A stretch of 64,000 nucleotides of DNA. Source: Streptomyces phaeoluteigriseus (lineage in GTDB: Bacteria > Actinomycetota > Actinomycetes > Streptomycetales > Streptomycetaceae). The translations under genes were made by a program, and so were the position numbers. Positions 1-10,107 of the stretch are shown here, one piece after another. The stretch covers positions 1 to 64,000 of the forward strand of contig NZ_MPOH02000008.1 of the NCBI RefSeq assembly GCF_001896135.2, in the 5' to 3' direction. The notes under the pieces are model-generated. The model was given only the letters and a program-made list of their open reading frames with translations, did not search any database and was not told the DNA's origin. How positions within the stretch are numbered: position 1 is the first letter of the stretch; each line of letters begins with the position of its first letter.

Positions 1-2483
1 ACCCCTGACGACGGCCCGCCCCACCGCTGGTTCGAACAGCGCGCCGCCGCCCACCCCGACCGCACCGCCCTCGTCTGCGAGGACCGTGCCCTCACCTACC
101 GAGAGCTGGACGAACAGGCCGAACGCCTCGCCCGCGCCCTGCGCGCCCGGGGCGCCGGACCCGGCAGCCTGGTCGCCGTCGCCCTGCGCCGCTCGGCCGA
201 ACTCGCCGTGGCCGTCCTGGCCGTCCACAAGGCCGGCGCCGCCTACCTGCCGATCGACCCGGCCTACCCTGCCGAACGCATCGGGTACGTCGTCGAGGAC
301 GCCGGACCGGTCCTCGCCCTCACCACCACCGACGTGGCCGACGGGCTGCCCGCCCTGCACGCCGTACCGCGACTCCTCCTGGACGAACCCGTCCCGGACG
401 CACCCGGCCTCACCGGCGACCCGGCGCCCGCCGACGCCGCCTACACCATCTACACCTCCGGCTCCACCGGCCGCCCCAAGGGCGTGGTGATCTCCTTCGC
501 CGCCTTCGCCAACTTCCTCGCCGACCTGCGCGAACGCCTGGAACTGGGCGAGGAGGACCGGTTCGTCGCCGTCACCACCTTCGGCTTCGACATCGCCAAC
601 CTGGAACTGTTCGCACCGCTGATCTCCGGCGCCCGCCTGGTCCTCGCCGGACACGACACCGTCCGCGACCCCGACGCCCTCGCCGCCCTGCTGACCGACT
701 CCGGCGCCACCGTCATGCAGGCCACCCCCACCCTCTGGCACGCCCTGGTCACCGAGCACCCGCAGGCCCTCGCGGGCCTGCACGCACTGACCGGCGGCGA
801 GGCCATCAGCCCCGCCCTCGCCGCCCGACTCGCGGCCGCCACACGGAAGCTGACCAACCTGTACGGCCCGACGGAGACCACCATCTGGTCCACCGCCACC
901 GAACTCGACGGCACCGGCACCCCGCCCATCGGCCGCCCCCTCGGCGCAACCGCACCTACGTCCTCGGCCCCGACCTGCACCCCGTACCGACCGGCGCCAC
1001 CGGCGAGCTGTACATCGGCGGCGTCGGCCTGGCCCGCGGCTACCACGGCCGCCCCGGCCTCACCGCCGAACGCTTCGTCGCCGACCCCTTCGCCTCTCGG
1101 TCCGGCGCCCGCATGTACCGCACCGGCGACCTGGTGCGGCAGGGGCCCGACGGCACGATCGACTACCTCGGCCGGATCGACCACCAGGTCAAGGTGCGCG
1201 GCTTCCGCATCGAACTCGGTGAGATCGAGGCCGTGCTGACGGACCACCCCGATGTCGAACAGTCGGCGGTGGTGGTCCGCGAGGACCGGCTCACCGGGTA
1301 CGTCGTCACGGTGAGCGGCACCGAACCGGCCGACCTGCGCTCCCGTGCCGCCCGCCGGCTGCCCGACTACATGGTCCCGGCCGGCCTGGTCGTCCTGGAC
1401 GCCCTCCCGCTCACCCCCAACGGCAAGGTGGACCGCGATCGGCTGCCCGCGCCCGCCGCACCGGCCCCGACGGGCGGCCGCCCCCCGGCCGGCCCGCGCG
1501 AGGAACTGCTGTGCCGCCTGTTCGCCGAGACCCTCGGGACCGGCGCCGGACCGGTCGGCGCCGACGACGACTTCTTCGCCCTCGGCGGCGACTCCATCCG
1601 CTCCATCCGGCTGGTGGGCCGGGCGAAGGCGGCCGGAGTCCGGTTCACACCGGCGGACGTGTTCGTGCACCGGACGGCCGCGGCGCTGGCCGCGCTGGAC
1701 GAGCCGGACGTGCCGGCCTCCGTGGCGTCCGGCGCCGGTGTGGGCGGTGCGGACACCTCGGGTGACGCCGCGTTCGCGCCCGTGCTGCCGATCCGCCCGC
1801 ACGGCAGCCGTCCACCCCTGTTCTGCGTGCACGGCGGGGTCGGCCTCGGCTGGCCCTTCCTGTCCCTGGCCGCCCACCTCCCGGACACGCCCGTCCACGC
1901 CTTCCAGGCCGGCGGAATCCAGGACGACGCCCCGCAGCCGGAATCCGTTTCGGAAATGGCCGCGCAATACGTCGAAAGAATGGTGGAAATTCAGCCGGAC
2001 GGCCCGTATCATATTCTCGGCTGGTCGTTCGGCGGACTGGTCGCCCACGAAATGGCCTGCCAGCTCGTGGAGTCCGGGAAAAAGGTCGCCCTGCTGGCGA
2101 ACCTCGACGGATTCCCCGCCGACCCGGCGGAACCGGCGGAAGGCGTTCTCGACGACGCCCTCCTGAGCGGCGAACTGCGCGCCAGGCTCGGCGCCGCCGG
2201 CGAGGCGCTGGCGGAGCTGACCGACGACCAGTACGGCCGCCTGCTGCGGGTCATCCGGGCGCTCGACACGCTCGCCGTCACCCACCGTCCCCGCCTCCAC
2301 CAGGGCGACCTGCACTTCTTCGCGGCGACGCGAGGAGACACGCACGCCACCGGCGCATCCGTCTGGGCCCCCCACACCGCCGGCCGGATCGTCCGCCACG
2401 AGGTGGACGCCGACCACGACGGAATGCTGGACGCCGCTCCCGCGGCGGCCGTGGCCCGCGTGCTGACCGACCTCATGGAATGA
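1..2483 (+). CDS. Nonribosomal peptide synthetase, 3' part: A(Gly)-PCP-TE, one frame change
   Basis: The window opens inside the adenylation domain, so the 5' end (perhaps a condensation domain) lies outside. Seen: A3 core [13 protein letters not shown] near base 448, A5 [10 protein letters not shown]7 YRTGDL, A10 PNGKVDR, a carrier site GGDSIRS near 1,585, and a type I thioesterase with GWSFGG, a downstream Asp (LANLDG) and His (ADHDGML). Reading the Stachelhaus positions by eye gives D-I-L-Q-L-G-L-I-W-K, the classical glycine code. The frame moves from frame 1 to frame 3 at about 947; one missing base restores an uninterrupted A domain, so the split is probably a sequence error. The terminal TE suggests this module releases the product or a glycine-containing intermediate by hydrolysis or cyclisation. 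MbtH and an ACP follow on the same strand. Confidence 0.9.
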
Positions 2484-2584
2484 CATCCGAAGACATCGGA
2501 TGTGAATTCTGAGGGGTTTCATGAAATGCCCGCGCGGGGTGAGTGCGCCCGCGTCCGTGGAAAGAGAAGGGACACGTCACGGTA

Positions 2585-2788
2585 ATGGTAAATCCGTTTG
2601 ACGACGAGACCGGGACATTCCATGTGCTGGTCAACGAGGAAGGCCAGCACTGCCTGTGGCCGGCGTTCGCACAGATACCCGACGGCTGGCAGGCCGTCCT
2701 GTCCGACACCGGCCGGGCCGAGGCCCTCGACCACATCGAGCGGAACTGGACCGACCTGCGGCCGAGGAGCCTCGCCGAGGCGAGCTGA
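2585..2788 (+). CDS. MbtH-like protein
   Basis: This 67-residue protein has the full MbtH signature: start MVNPFDDE, then [20 protein letters not shown], and the closing WTDLRPRSL. MbtH proteins bind and activate adenylation domains, so it most likely serves the glycine module just upstream. The ATG at 2585 is chosen over an in-frame ATG at 2543 because it gives the canonical N-terminus and has a purine-rich site (AGAAGGGA) about a dozen bases upstream. Confidence 0.95.
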   Translation: MVNPFDDETGTFHVLVNEEGQHCLWPAFAQIPDGWQAVLSDTGRAEALDHIERNWTDLRPRSLAEAS

Positions 2789-2852
2789 CCCGACGGCAAC
2801 GCTCCACCGCACGCCACGCACCACCTCACCACCCAGGAAAGGAACCGACACC

Positions 2853-3107
2853 ATGAGTGCCATCACCATCGACGAGGCCGTCGAGACCCAGGTGAGAGCG
2901 ATCGTCGCCGACGCCCTCGAACTGGAGGAGGAGCTGACCCCGACCGGCCTGTTCGTCGACGAGTACGGCGCCGACTCCCTCGCCGCGATCGAACTGTTGT
3001 CCACGCTGGAGAAGACCTTCGGTGTGACGATCGAGCAGGACGAACTGCCCAAGATGGTCAACCTCGAGGCCGTCCTCGAGGTGCTGTCCCGGGCCGCGGC
3101 GCGATGA
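2853..3107 (+). CDS. Acyl carrier protein
   Basis: This 84-residue acidic protein has the phosphopantetheine site GADSLAAIE, Ser near residue 46. It starts at an ATG preceded by AGGAAAGGA. Its stop overlaps the start of the ketosynthase (ATGA), which implies translational coupling. It carries the growing chain for the KS/CLF pair. It resembles discrete type II PKS or FabF-associated ACPs more than an NRPS carrier. Confidence 0.93.
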   Translation: MSAITIDEAVETQVRAIVADALELEEELTPTGLFVDEYGADSLAAIELLSTLEKTFGVTIEQDELPKMVNLEAVLEVLSRAAAR

Positions 3108-4322
3108 CCGCCCGGCGTGTGGTGCTGACCGGGATCGGGGTCCTGTCCAGCATCGGCAACGGCGTCACCGAGTTCACCCGGGGCCTGCGCGAGGGCCGGT
3201 GCGGGGCGGGTCCCATCACCCGCTTCGACAGCACCGGATTCCGCAGGCAACTCGCCCACGAGGTGCACGACTTCACCCCGTCCGCATGGGTCCGCCACAC
3301 GCCGGCCGAACAGCTCGGCCGCGCCACGCAGTTCTCCGTCGCCGCCGCCCGGATGGCGGTGAGCGACGCCGGGCTCGACCCGGCGGACCTGCGGGGCGGG
3401 CCGGGCCTGGTCACCGTCGGCACCACCGACGGCGAGGCCGACGCCCTCGACCGGCTCGTCGAGGCCCAGGCGAACGGCACCGAGCCCGCCGGGCTGACCC
3501 GGTCGGCGTCGGGCGGCTCGCCGCCCACCGGCTGGCCCTCGCCGTCGTCAGGGAACTGCGGCTGCCGCGCGCGGTGCCCTCCGTGCTCGGCACCGCCTGC
3601 GCGGCCGGCAACTACGCCGTCGGCGACGGCTACGACGCCGTGCGCTCCGGCGAGGCCGAGTGGGCGCTCGTCGGCGGGGCGGACGCCCTGACCAGGCGGA
3701 CCTTCGCCGGATTCCACCGGCTCGGCCTGGTCGCCTCCGACCGCTGCCGGCCCTTCGACGCCGACCGGGAGGGACTGCTCACCGCCGAGGGCGCGGGCAT
3801 CCTCCTCCTGGAGAGCCTCGACTCGGCCCGCGCCCGCGGCGCCCGCGTCTACGCCGAACTCCTCGGCTACGGCCTCAACTGCGACGCCCACCACCCCACC
3901 GCGCCCAACATGGACAGCGTCGCCCAGGTCATGCGGCTCGCGCTGGCGACGCGGGCGTCAAGCCCGAGGAGGTCGACCTCGTCTCGGCGCACGGCACCGG
4001 CACCCCCACCAACGACGTCACCGAGATCCGGGCCGTCCGCAAGGTGTTCGGGGACCGCCCGCCCCGCACCGTCGCCCTGAAGTCGATGCTCGGCCACTCC
4101 ATGGGCGCCGCCAGCGCCCTCGGGGCGGCCGCCTCGGCGCTCGCGCTGCACCAGGGCTTCATCCCGCCGACCGTCAACCACCGCTCCACCGACCCCGAAT
4201 GCGCCGTCGACTGCGTGCCCAACCACGCCGTCGACGCCGACCTCAGGGTCGTCGTCAACAACGGCCTGGCCTTCGGTGGCAACAACGCCGCCGTCGTCCT
4301 CGGCAGACACGAGGAGACCTGA
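3104..4322 (+). CDS. Beta-ketoacyl synthase (KS alpha), two frame changes
   Basis: FabF/type II PKS ketosynthase of about 406 residues. The catalytic triad is visible: Cys in GTACAAGN (near base 3,600), His in SAHGTGTPTND (near 3,990) and His in LKSMLGHSMGA (near 4,090). It performs decarboxylative chain extension on the ACP. The coding frame runs frame 2, then frame 1 from about 3,505, then frame 3 from about 3,947. Each switch equals one missing base and the protein is otherwise well conserved, so I call one gene rather than a pseudogene. ACP, KS and CLF are in the usual order of a minimal type II PKS. Confidence 0.9.
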
Positions 4323-4324
4323 TC

Positions 4325-5472
4325 ATGACGACCGTCGCGGTCCCCACGGACCGCCACTTCATCACCGCCTGGTCGGCCGTCTCGCCCTACGGCGTGGCCA
4401 GCGCCGACTACGCACGGGGCATCGTGACGCAGGACGCCGGCGGCAGCCGGGCCGTCCCCGTCCCCGACGGCCACGCCGCCCAGGAAGCCTGCCTGGTACC
4501 CGGGTTCGAGGTGCGCGAGGTACTCGGCCGGGCCGGCACCCGCACCATGGACCGGGCCACCGGCCTCGCCGTCACCGCCGTACGGGAACTCTTCGACGAG
4601 GCCTCCCGCGAACAGCGGCCGGTCCCGGTCGGCACCGGCACCGCACTGGTCCTCGGCACCACCCTCGGCAGCGCGCAGAGCCAGCACGACTTCGCCATGG
4701 CCTCCTTCACCGGCCAGAAGCCGTACGACGTGCCGGCCCAGTTCATGCCGAACGTGCTGATGAACTGTCCCGCCGCCGCCAGCGCCATCCGGTTCGGCCT
4801 CAAGGGGCCCAACACCACCCTCGCCGGCGGCCGGCCCACCGGGCTCATCGCGCTCGGCTACGCCCGTCGCCTCTCGCGGCCGGCCGCGCCGAGCGGGTCC
4901 TCGTCGGCGCCGTCGAGGAGTACTCGCCGTCCCGCTCCTGGATCGAGCACCACACCCGGGGCGCCGACGAGAGCGCCGGACCGCTCGGGGAGGGCTGCGC
5001 GCTCCTCCTGGTCGAGCCGGGCAACGGCATACCGGCCGGTCGTACCGCTCTGGCCGAACTCCTCGCCGTGGACGTCCGCGTGGACGTCGACGACGAACTC
5101 GCCACCACGGCCGAGTCGTCCGTCCGGGACGCCCTCGCCGCCGCCGGCGTCGAGCCGTCCGAGGTGTGGGCGGCCGTCGGCGGCGGACTCACCGGACGGG
5201 TCGGGCACGTCGAAACCGCCCTGCTGCGGAGGCTGTTCGGCGCCGACGCCGTCACCCGCGTCGACGTCCACGACCGCATCGGCGACACCGCGGGCGCCTC
5301 CACCGCCTTCCAGCTCGCCGCGCTCCTCGCCACCGCCCGGCGGACGCCGGAGGCCCACGGCAGACCGGCCGTGATCACCTCCGTCGACCGTGACGGCTCG
5401 GTCGCCTGCGCGGTCGTACGGCTCCTCGGGGAGGCGCGTGAGCGCGGAGAACACGCCCACGGGGAGCCGTGA
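4325..5472 (+). CDS. Chain-length-factor-like ketosynthase (KS beta), one frame change
   Basis: A thiolase-fold KS partner of about 382 residues beginning two bases after the KS stop. At the active-site loop it reads LAGGRPTGLIAL instead of TACxxG, so the nucleophilic Cys is absent. It also lacks the catalytic His motifs of the KS. This is typical of a chain-length factor that heterodimerises with KS alpha and sets chain length. The frame changes from 2 to 1 at about 4,875 (one missing base). The last 35 bases overlap the next gene. Confidence 0.85.
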
Positions 5473-6298
5473 GGAGAACCGTGGGGGAAGCCGAGGGGAG
5501 GGCCGTGCAGGGGCGGACGCCCGCAGCGCTGCCGGGACCGCCGCGGGGAGTGGCGCCGGGAACGCCGTCGGGACCGCACTGATCAGCGGAGGGTCGCGCG
5601 GCATCGGGCGGGCCACCGCCCTGCGGCTCGCCCAGGACGGGTACGACATCAGCTTCGCCTACCGCTCCGACGAGGAGGCGGCGAGCCGCCTCGGCAAGGA
5701 GCTGGACGAACTCGGTGTGCGCTGGCTCGCCCAGCAGCTCGACGTCGTCGACGCGCGGGCCGTACGGGACTGGGTCGCCCGCACCGAGAACGACCTCGGG
5801 CCCGTCGCCGTCGCCGTCGCCTCCGCCGGCATCACCCGCGACCGCCCCCTGCTGCTGATGTCCGACCAGGACTGGCAGGACGTCATCGACACCAACCTCG
5901 ACGGCACCGCCCACCTCTGCCGGGCCGCCCTCTTCCCCATGGTCAAACGGAAGTCCGGCGTCATCATCACCCTGTCCAGCGTCTCCGGCGCCGGCAACCC
6001 CGGACAGGGCAACTACTCGGCGTCCAAGGCCGGAATCATCGGCCTGACCTGCGCCCTCGCCAAGGAAGCAGCCCGCTTCGGCATCCGCGTCAACGCCGTC
6101 GCCCCCGGCATGATCGAAACCGACATGACCGCCGGGGCATTCACCGAGGAACAGCGCGCCCGCACCCTCGCCGCCGTACCGCTCGGCCGCTTCGGCAGCG
6201 CCGAGGAAGTCGCCGAATCCATCGCCTTCCTCGCTTCCGACAAGGCCTCGTACATCACCGGCGCCGTGCTCCGGATCGACGGCGGGATCGTCGTGTGA
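5438..6298 (+). CDS. 3-oxoacyl-ACP reductase (FabG-like SDR)
   Basis: Short-chain dehydrogenase of 286 residues. It has the cofactor motif ISGGSRGIGRA, the NxxG-type region SAGITRD, catalytic Ser in TLSSVSG and the YSASK pair, and ends GAVLRIDGGIVV. It should reduce the beta-keto group made by KS/CLF. The GTG at 5438 is chosen because GGGGAG precedes it and it overlaps the CLF end. This leaves an unusual Gly/Arg/Ala-rich leader of about 45 residues before the Rossmann fold, so a later start is possible. With the hotdog protein it implies processive reduction rather than an aromatic polyketide. Confidence 0.9.
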   Translation: MSAENTPTGSREENRGGSRGEGRAGADARSAAGTAAGSGAGNAVGTALISGGSRGIGRATALRLAQDGYDISFAYRSDEEAASRLGKELDELGVRWLAQQLDVVDARAVRDWVARTENDLGPVAVAVASAGITRDRPLLLMSDQDWQDVIDTNLDGTAHLCRAALFPMVKRKSGVIITLSSVSGAGNPGQGNYSASKAGIIGLTCALAKEAARFGIRVNAVAPGMIETDMTAGAFTEEQRARTLAAVPLGRFGSAEEVAESIAFLASDKASYITGAVLRIDGGIVV

Positions 6299-6351
6299 CC
6301 GGCCGCTCCACCGACCTCACCCAACCACCCCAGACCGGGAGTAGACCTGCC

Positions 6352-7466
6352 ATGACCGCGCCCGTCGATCTCACGCCCAAGGCCACCGCCAACCACACCC
6401 CGCTCGTCGACACCCGCCTGCTGACCGCCGACGACGACGCGCCCGCGCCACCCACCGCGTCTACGAGCACCTCATCGGCATGTGGGCGCCCGGAGTCATC
6501 GAAGCCGCCCAGGACCTCGGCGTCTTCGCCACCCTCACCGACGGCCCCGCCACCGCGGCCGGCCTCGCCGAGACCCTCGGCACCGACCTGCGCGCCACCC
6601 GCGTCCTGCTGGACGGACTGCACGCCTACGACATCGTCCGGCGCGAGCGCGGCGGCGACGGCCAGGCCGTCTACACCCTGCCGGCCTCCCTGCACGGCGT
6701 GTTCGCGCCCGACGGGCTCTACAGTCTCGCCGGCAAGATCACCCACGACCGCAACGTCGCCTGGCAGGCCTGGCGGCACCTCGCCGACAACGTCCGCAAC
6801 GGGGCGCGCGGCGAGCACGGCGGGCAGCAGGTCAACCAGATATCCGAGGAGGACTACACCTCCCTCGCCCGCGGCATCAACTTCTGGGCCCCGCCCGTCG
6901 TCTCCGTCCTCGCCGACGCGCTGCGCGAGCGGGGCTGGGGGGACGACACCGAGGCCGTCCTCCTCGACGTCGGCTGCGGCACCGGCATCTACAGCCACCT
7001 GCTGCTCCAGGCGTTCCCGCAGCTCACCGCGCGTGGGCTGGACGCTCCGCGGATCACCGCGATCGCCGCCGAGCAGGCGGGGCGGATGGGGGTCAGCGAG
7101 CGGTTCTCGCCGCTCACGGCGGACTTCTGGGACGACGACTGGGGCAACGGGACGGACCTCGCGCTGTTCGTCAACATCTTCCACCTCCAGACGCCGGAGT
7201 CGGCGCACGAGCTGCTGCTGAAGACGGCGAAGGGGCTCGGCGAGGGTGGGGTCATCGCGATCGTCGACCACATCGTCGATGAGGAGGCCGGCTCCGGGAA
7301 CGTGCAGAACCGGTTCTTCCGGTTGTTCGCGGCGTCGATGTTGGCGACGGGGGGTGGGGACGCGTACACCGTCCAGGACTATGACCAGTGGTTGGCCGAC
7401 GCGGGGTTGCGGCGGGTCGCTCTGCTGGACACGCCTATGCATCGGGTGTTGCTGGCGGGGCGGTAG
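6352..7466 (+). CDS. SAM-dependent O-methyltransferase, one frame change
   Basis: Two-domain methyltransferase of about 371 residues: an N-terminal winged-helix dimerisation part (AAQDLGVFATL, LDGLHAYDIV), then a Rossmann SAM domain with LDVGCGTGIYS near residue 205 and FVNIFHLQTPE. It resembles the hydroxyneurosporene/acetylserotonin O-methyltransferase group and probably tailors a hydroxyl or carboxyl of the product. The first 90 bases are in frame 1 and the rest in frame 3; one missing base near 6,445 joins them. The stretch after the stop is a run of CCGTC-like units. Confidence 0.87.
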
Positions 7467-7494
7467 TCCGACGGGGTGGGTGGACCCGCCCGCC

Positions 7495-7563
7495 CGAGCG
7501 TGCGCCCGTGCGTCCGCCCGTCCGCCCGTCCGTCTGTCCGCCCATCCGTCCGTCCGTCCGAAA
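7495..7563. repeat. GTCCGYCC-type simple repeat in the intergenic leader
   Basis: Between the methyltransferase stop and the hotdog start lies a near-pure run of CGTCCGC/CGTCCGT/CATCCGTC units, about 70 bases. It immediately precedes AAAGGCAGTCATG. It leaves little room for a conventional promoter, so read-through from the upstream operon is likely, and it is slippage-prone. Confidence 0.8.
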
Positions 7564-7570
7564 GGCAGTC

Positions 7571-7987
7571 ATGTCCGACACCACCGCCCCGCCGCGTCCC
7601 GCGCTCGACTCCCTCGTCGGCTCCTCGGCCACCCGCCACCACGTGGTCGGGCCCCGCGACTCCGCGACCGCCTGGGACAACGACGTCGACGTCCTCGCCA
7701 CTCCCGTCCTGCTGTGGCTCGGCGAGGTCACCGCCATGGACGTCCTGCGCGACGAGGTCACCGCGCCCTGGATGACGGTGGGCCTCAACCACGACTCCGC
7801 GCACGTGGCCCCGACGCCGGTCGGCGAGGAGATCACCGTCACCGCCACGCTGACCGGCGTGGACGGCAAGGTCCTGACCTTCGAGGTGGAGGCACACGAC
7901 AGCCGTGCCGTCATCCTGCGCGGTGTCCACGGCCGTGCCGTCGTCCACCGCGGGGCGTTCGAGAGGAAGCTCGCCGAACGCGCCTGA
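7571..7987 (+). CDS. FlK-like single-hotdog thioesterase/dehydratase-fold protein
   Basis: A 138-residue hotdog protein resembling fluoroacetyl-CoA thioesterase FlK. The three FlK catalytic positions appear kept: Thr in LATPVLL, Glu in WLGEVTAMD and His in HDSAHVAPTPVG. The family's GxHxR motif is present as GVHGRAVV. FlK-family proteins hydrolyse small acyl-CoAs. In this operon the protein could instead edit or release acyl-ACP, or dehydrate the 3-hydroxyacyl chain. No other dehydratase is visible in the window, so the exact role is open. Confidence 0.8.
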   Translation: MSDTTAPPRPALDSLVGSSATRHHVVGPRDSATAWDNDVDVLATPVLLWLGEVTAMDVLRDEVTAPWMTVGLNHDSAHVAPTPVGEEITVTATLTGVDGKVLTFEVEAHDSRAVILRGVHGRAVVHRGAFERKLAERA

Positions 7988-7997
7988 CCCCCCGGCC

Positions 7998-8025
7998 GTG
8001 GGGACCGCCTCGGGGCGGTCCCCAC
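7998..8025 (+). terminator. Hairpin terminator after the hotdog gene
   Basis: A perfect 12-base stem GTGGGGACCGCC / GGCGGTCCCCAC with a 4-base loop sits ten bases after the stop. It has no T-tract, as usual in Streptomyces. It may end or attenuate the PKS operon before the ATP-grasp gene. Confidence 0.75.
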
Positions 8026-8082
8026 GCCTCCCCGACAGCACCCGTACGAGCCCGCAGCAGCACTAGCACGAAAGGAACTCCC

Positions 8083-9429
8083 GTGCCCCAACTCGTCCTC
8101 GGCAACGTGACGAGCGAGTACATGTTCGCCAGTCCGCTCACCGGGTTCAGTCGCAAGGAAGCCCACAAGCAGCACGCCATCTCCACCCGGACGGCCTGGC
8201 TGCTGGAGGACGGTGACGCGATGCTCGCCCACCGGCGGCTCACGCCCGACTTCCGGGACTACCTCGTCTCGTTGCTCGGCCTCGACCGCGAGGCCCTGAC
8301 GTTCCTCACCCCCGACGGACCGGACGAGGGCACGTTCCTCGACGCCCGCACCGCGCTGGCCGAACCGCTCCTGGAACGGCTCCGGGGGACCGTGGGGCCG
8401 GACTGGACGCTCACGCCGTACCTGTACGACCGGACCGTCGCCGTACTCGCCGACCGGCTCGGCCTGACCCCGGCCGCCGCCGCGTTCTTCGCCCAGGGCG
8501 GCAGCGACTTCTTCAACAGCAAGTCCTTCTTCCGGGCGTGGGCCACCGGCACCGGCGTCCCGGTGGCACGGGGCGAGGTCTGCCGCAGCCGGGGTGCCAC
8601 CGCGCGTGCCGTGCGGGAGCTGCTGCCCCACACCGGCAGCGTCATCGTCAAGCAGGACTTCAGCGCGAGCGGATACGGCAACGTCCTGTTCACCACCGAC
8701 GCCGACGTACCCTCCATCGGGGCGTCCGCCCGGCACGTCATGGATTCGGACCCTTCCCTCGGGGACATCGAGGCGCGGCTCGCCGCCTCCTTCCCCGTCG
8801 TCGAGGAGGTCCGCGACTTCCCCGCCGGCCTGCGTCCGAGCGAGGCCGTCGTCGAGGTCTACCACCCCCACAGCCGCACCCTCTACAGCGAGCTGTTCCT
8901 TCCCGACCCGCCCGGCGAGCCGCTCCTCCTCGACCACGGCGACATGCGGATGGAGCCGGTCTGGAACGGCTTCGCCATCCCGCCGGTGTCCCTGCCCGCC
9001 GCCGCGGAGCAGCGGATGCTGGACGTGTCGCTGGCCATGGCCCGCACGATCCGTCAGCTCGGTTACCGGGGCCACCTGAACTGCGACTCCATCGTCACGC
9101 CGACGGGCGAGGTGCTCTTCAGCGAGGTGAACGCCCGGGTGGGCGGCTGCACCCACGTGCACGCCGCGGCCCGGCGGCTGCTGGGCGACGACTATCAGCG
9201 CAGTCACACGGTCCTCACGCGCAACGATCTGCCGGTGCAGGACTTCGCCAAGCTGGCCTGGGCCATCGACCACGACCCCCGGCTCAGCCCCGACGGGGAC
9301 AGCGGTGCCGTGATCCTCGTCGACGACAGCCCCTACAACAACACCGCGGAGTACCTCGTCTACGACCGCGGCCCGGAGGCGGCCGAGGAGACGGAACACC
9401 TGCTGCGGCAGACCGCCACCGCCCTCTGA
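8083..9429 (+). CDS. ATP-grasp amide ligase, PGM1-like (pre-ATP-grasp domain)
   Basis: A 448-residue protein. The N-terminal half matches the pre-ATP-grasp domain seen in peptide ligase PGM1 of pheganomycin biosynthesis (SEYMFASPLTGF, then FFAQGGSDFFNSKSFFR). The C-terminal half holds the ATP-grasp core: VIVKQDFSASGYGN as nucleotide-binding Lys/glycine-loop region and LFSEVNARVGGCTH as the metal-binding Glu/Asn strand. Such enzymes activate a carboxylate as acyl-phosphate and form an amide. It probably couples the acyl or glycyl carboxylate to an amine. GTG start with AAAGGA upstream. Confidence 0.85.
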   Translation: MPQLVLGNVTSEYMFASPLTGFSRKEAHKQHAISTRTAWLLEDGDAMLAHRRLTPDFRDYLVSLLGLDREALTFLTPDGPDEGTFLDARTALAEPLLERLRGTVGPDWTLTPYLYDRTVAVLADRLGLTPAAAAFFAQGGSDFFNSKSFFRAWATGTGVPVARGEVCRSRGATARAVRELLPHTGSVIVKQDFSASGYGNVLFTTDADVPSIGASARHVMDSDPSLGDIEARLAASFPVVEEVRDFPAGLRPSEAVVEVYHPHSRTLYSELFLPDPPGEPLLLDHGDMRMEPVWNGFAIPPVSLPAAAEQRMLDVSLAMARTIRQLGYRGHLNCDSIVTPTGEVLFSEVNARVGGCTHVHAAARRLLGDDYQRSHTVLTRNDLPVQDFAKLAWAIDHDPRLSPDGDSGAVILVDDSPYNNTAEYLVYDRGPEAAEETEHLLRQTATAL

Positions 9430-9454
9430 CCACCTGTCCGAACCGCACTGCCAC

Positions 9455-9491
9455 GGGGTGGGGACACCGGCTCGGCCGGGGTCCTCACCCC
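9455..9491. terminator. Bidirectional hairpin between convergent genes
   Basis: An imperfect stem of 16 pairs (two mismatches), GGGGTGGGGACACCGG against CCGGGGTCCTCACCCC, lies between the ATP-grasp stop and the end of the convergent regulator gene. Confidence 0.65.
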
Positions 9492-10046
9492 GCCTCCGTG
9501 ACCGCCGCCCGCTGCTTCTGCGCCGCGCGCATCCGCCGGACCTTGGCGATGCTGCCGCAGGCCCGGCCGCTCTCCCCCGGCGTACATGCTGCACCAGGTG
9601 CGCGTGTTGTTGCGCGACTGGTCGTAGAAGACCCAGCGGCAGTCCGGGCACGCCCGAAGCCGGCGCCAGCGTTCGGCGAGCACGAGATGGGCCGCCTGGC
9701 GCAGGACGACATCGACCGGGGCCGCCGGGCCCTCCAGGCGCAGTTCGCCCTCGCCGATGCGTACGGTCTGCGGCCTGCGGGCGAGCCAGTCGTCCAGCCG
9801 GCGGGTGCCGCGCTCGGTCACGTCCGCGCGCAGGTCGTCGCGGAGCTCGAGCAGTTCCGTCAGCTCGTCGGTGCGCGGGCGGGGGAGGTGCGGCAGCACG
9901 CGCGCCCACTCCTGCGCGGACGCGGCGAGACCGGGGAGGGTTTCCGTCTCCTCCCGCGTGTCGTTGGGGACCACCCAGGTGTTGAGGAAGGACCTCATCT
10001 CCTCCACCCGTGGCCCGGCCACAGTCGTTCCCGTTTGATTGCCCAT
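9485..10046 (-). CDS. CGNR zinc-finger/ABATE transcriptional regulator, disrupted near its C-terminus
   Basis: The N-terminal ABATE-type segment (FLNTWVVPNDTREETETL) is followed by the CGNR zinc-finger region CPDCRWVFYDQSRNNTRTWCSM. The family normally continues directly into CGxRAKxRR. Here a 19-base insertion (about 9560-9578) intervenes, after which CGSIAKVRRMRAAQKQ appears in another frame and stops at 9485. It is divergent from the MFS gene with only 61 bases between starts, so it probably regulates export or the cluster. It is either a functional gene with an assembly error or a truly damaged regulator. Confidence 0.75.
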
Positions 10047-10107
10047 GCGTAGAGCTTAGTCGGTAAACAGGGTTTGCGACCGTCATGGCCGGTTACCAGT
10101 TATCACT

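Noticed and set aside
450..2522. Long minus-strand open frame opposite the NRPS
   Set aside because: It mirrors the coding strand of a high-GC gene; the plus strand carries clear A, PCP and TE motifs, so it is a shadow.
7495..7563. Iteron-type replication origin
   Set aside because: The CGTCCGC units are a simple low-complexity run between operon genes with no Rep gene or AT-rich stretch.
7435..10086. Very long minus-strand open frame (over 880 codons)
   Set aside because: It lies opposite the hotdog and ATP-grasp genes and has only repetitive Arg/Gly/Val text without motifs.
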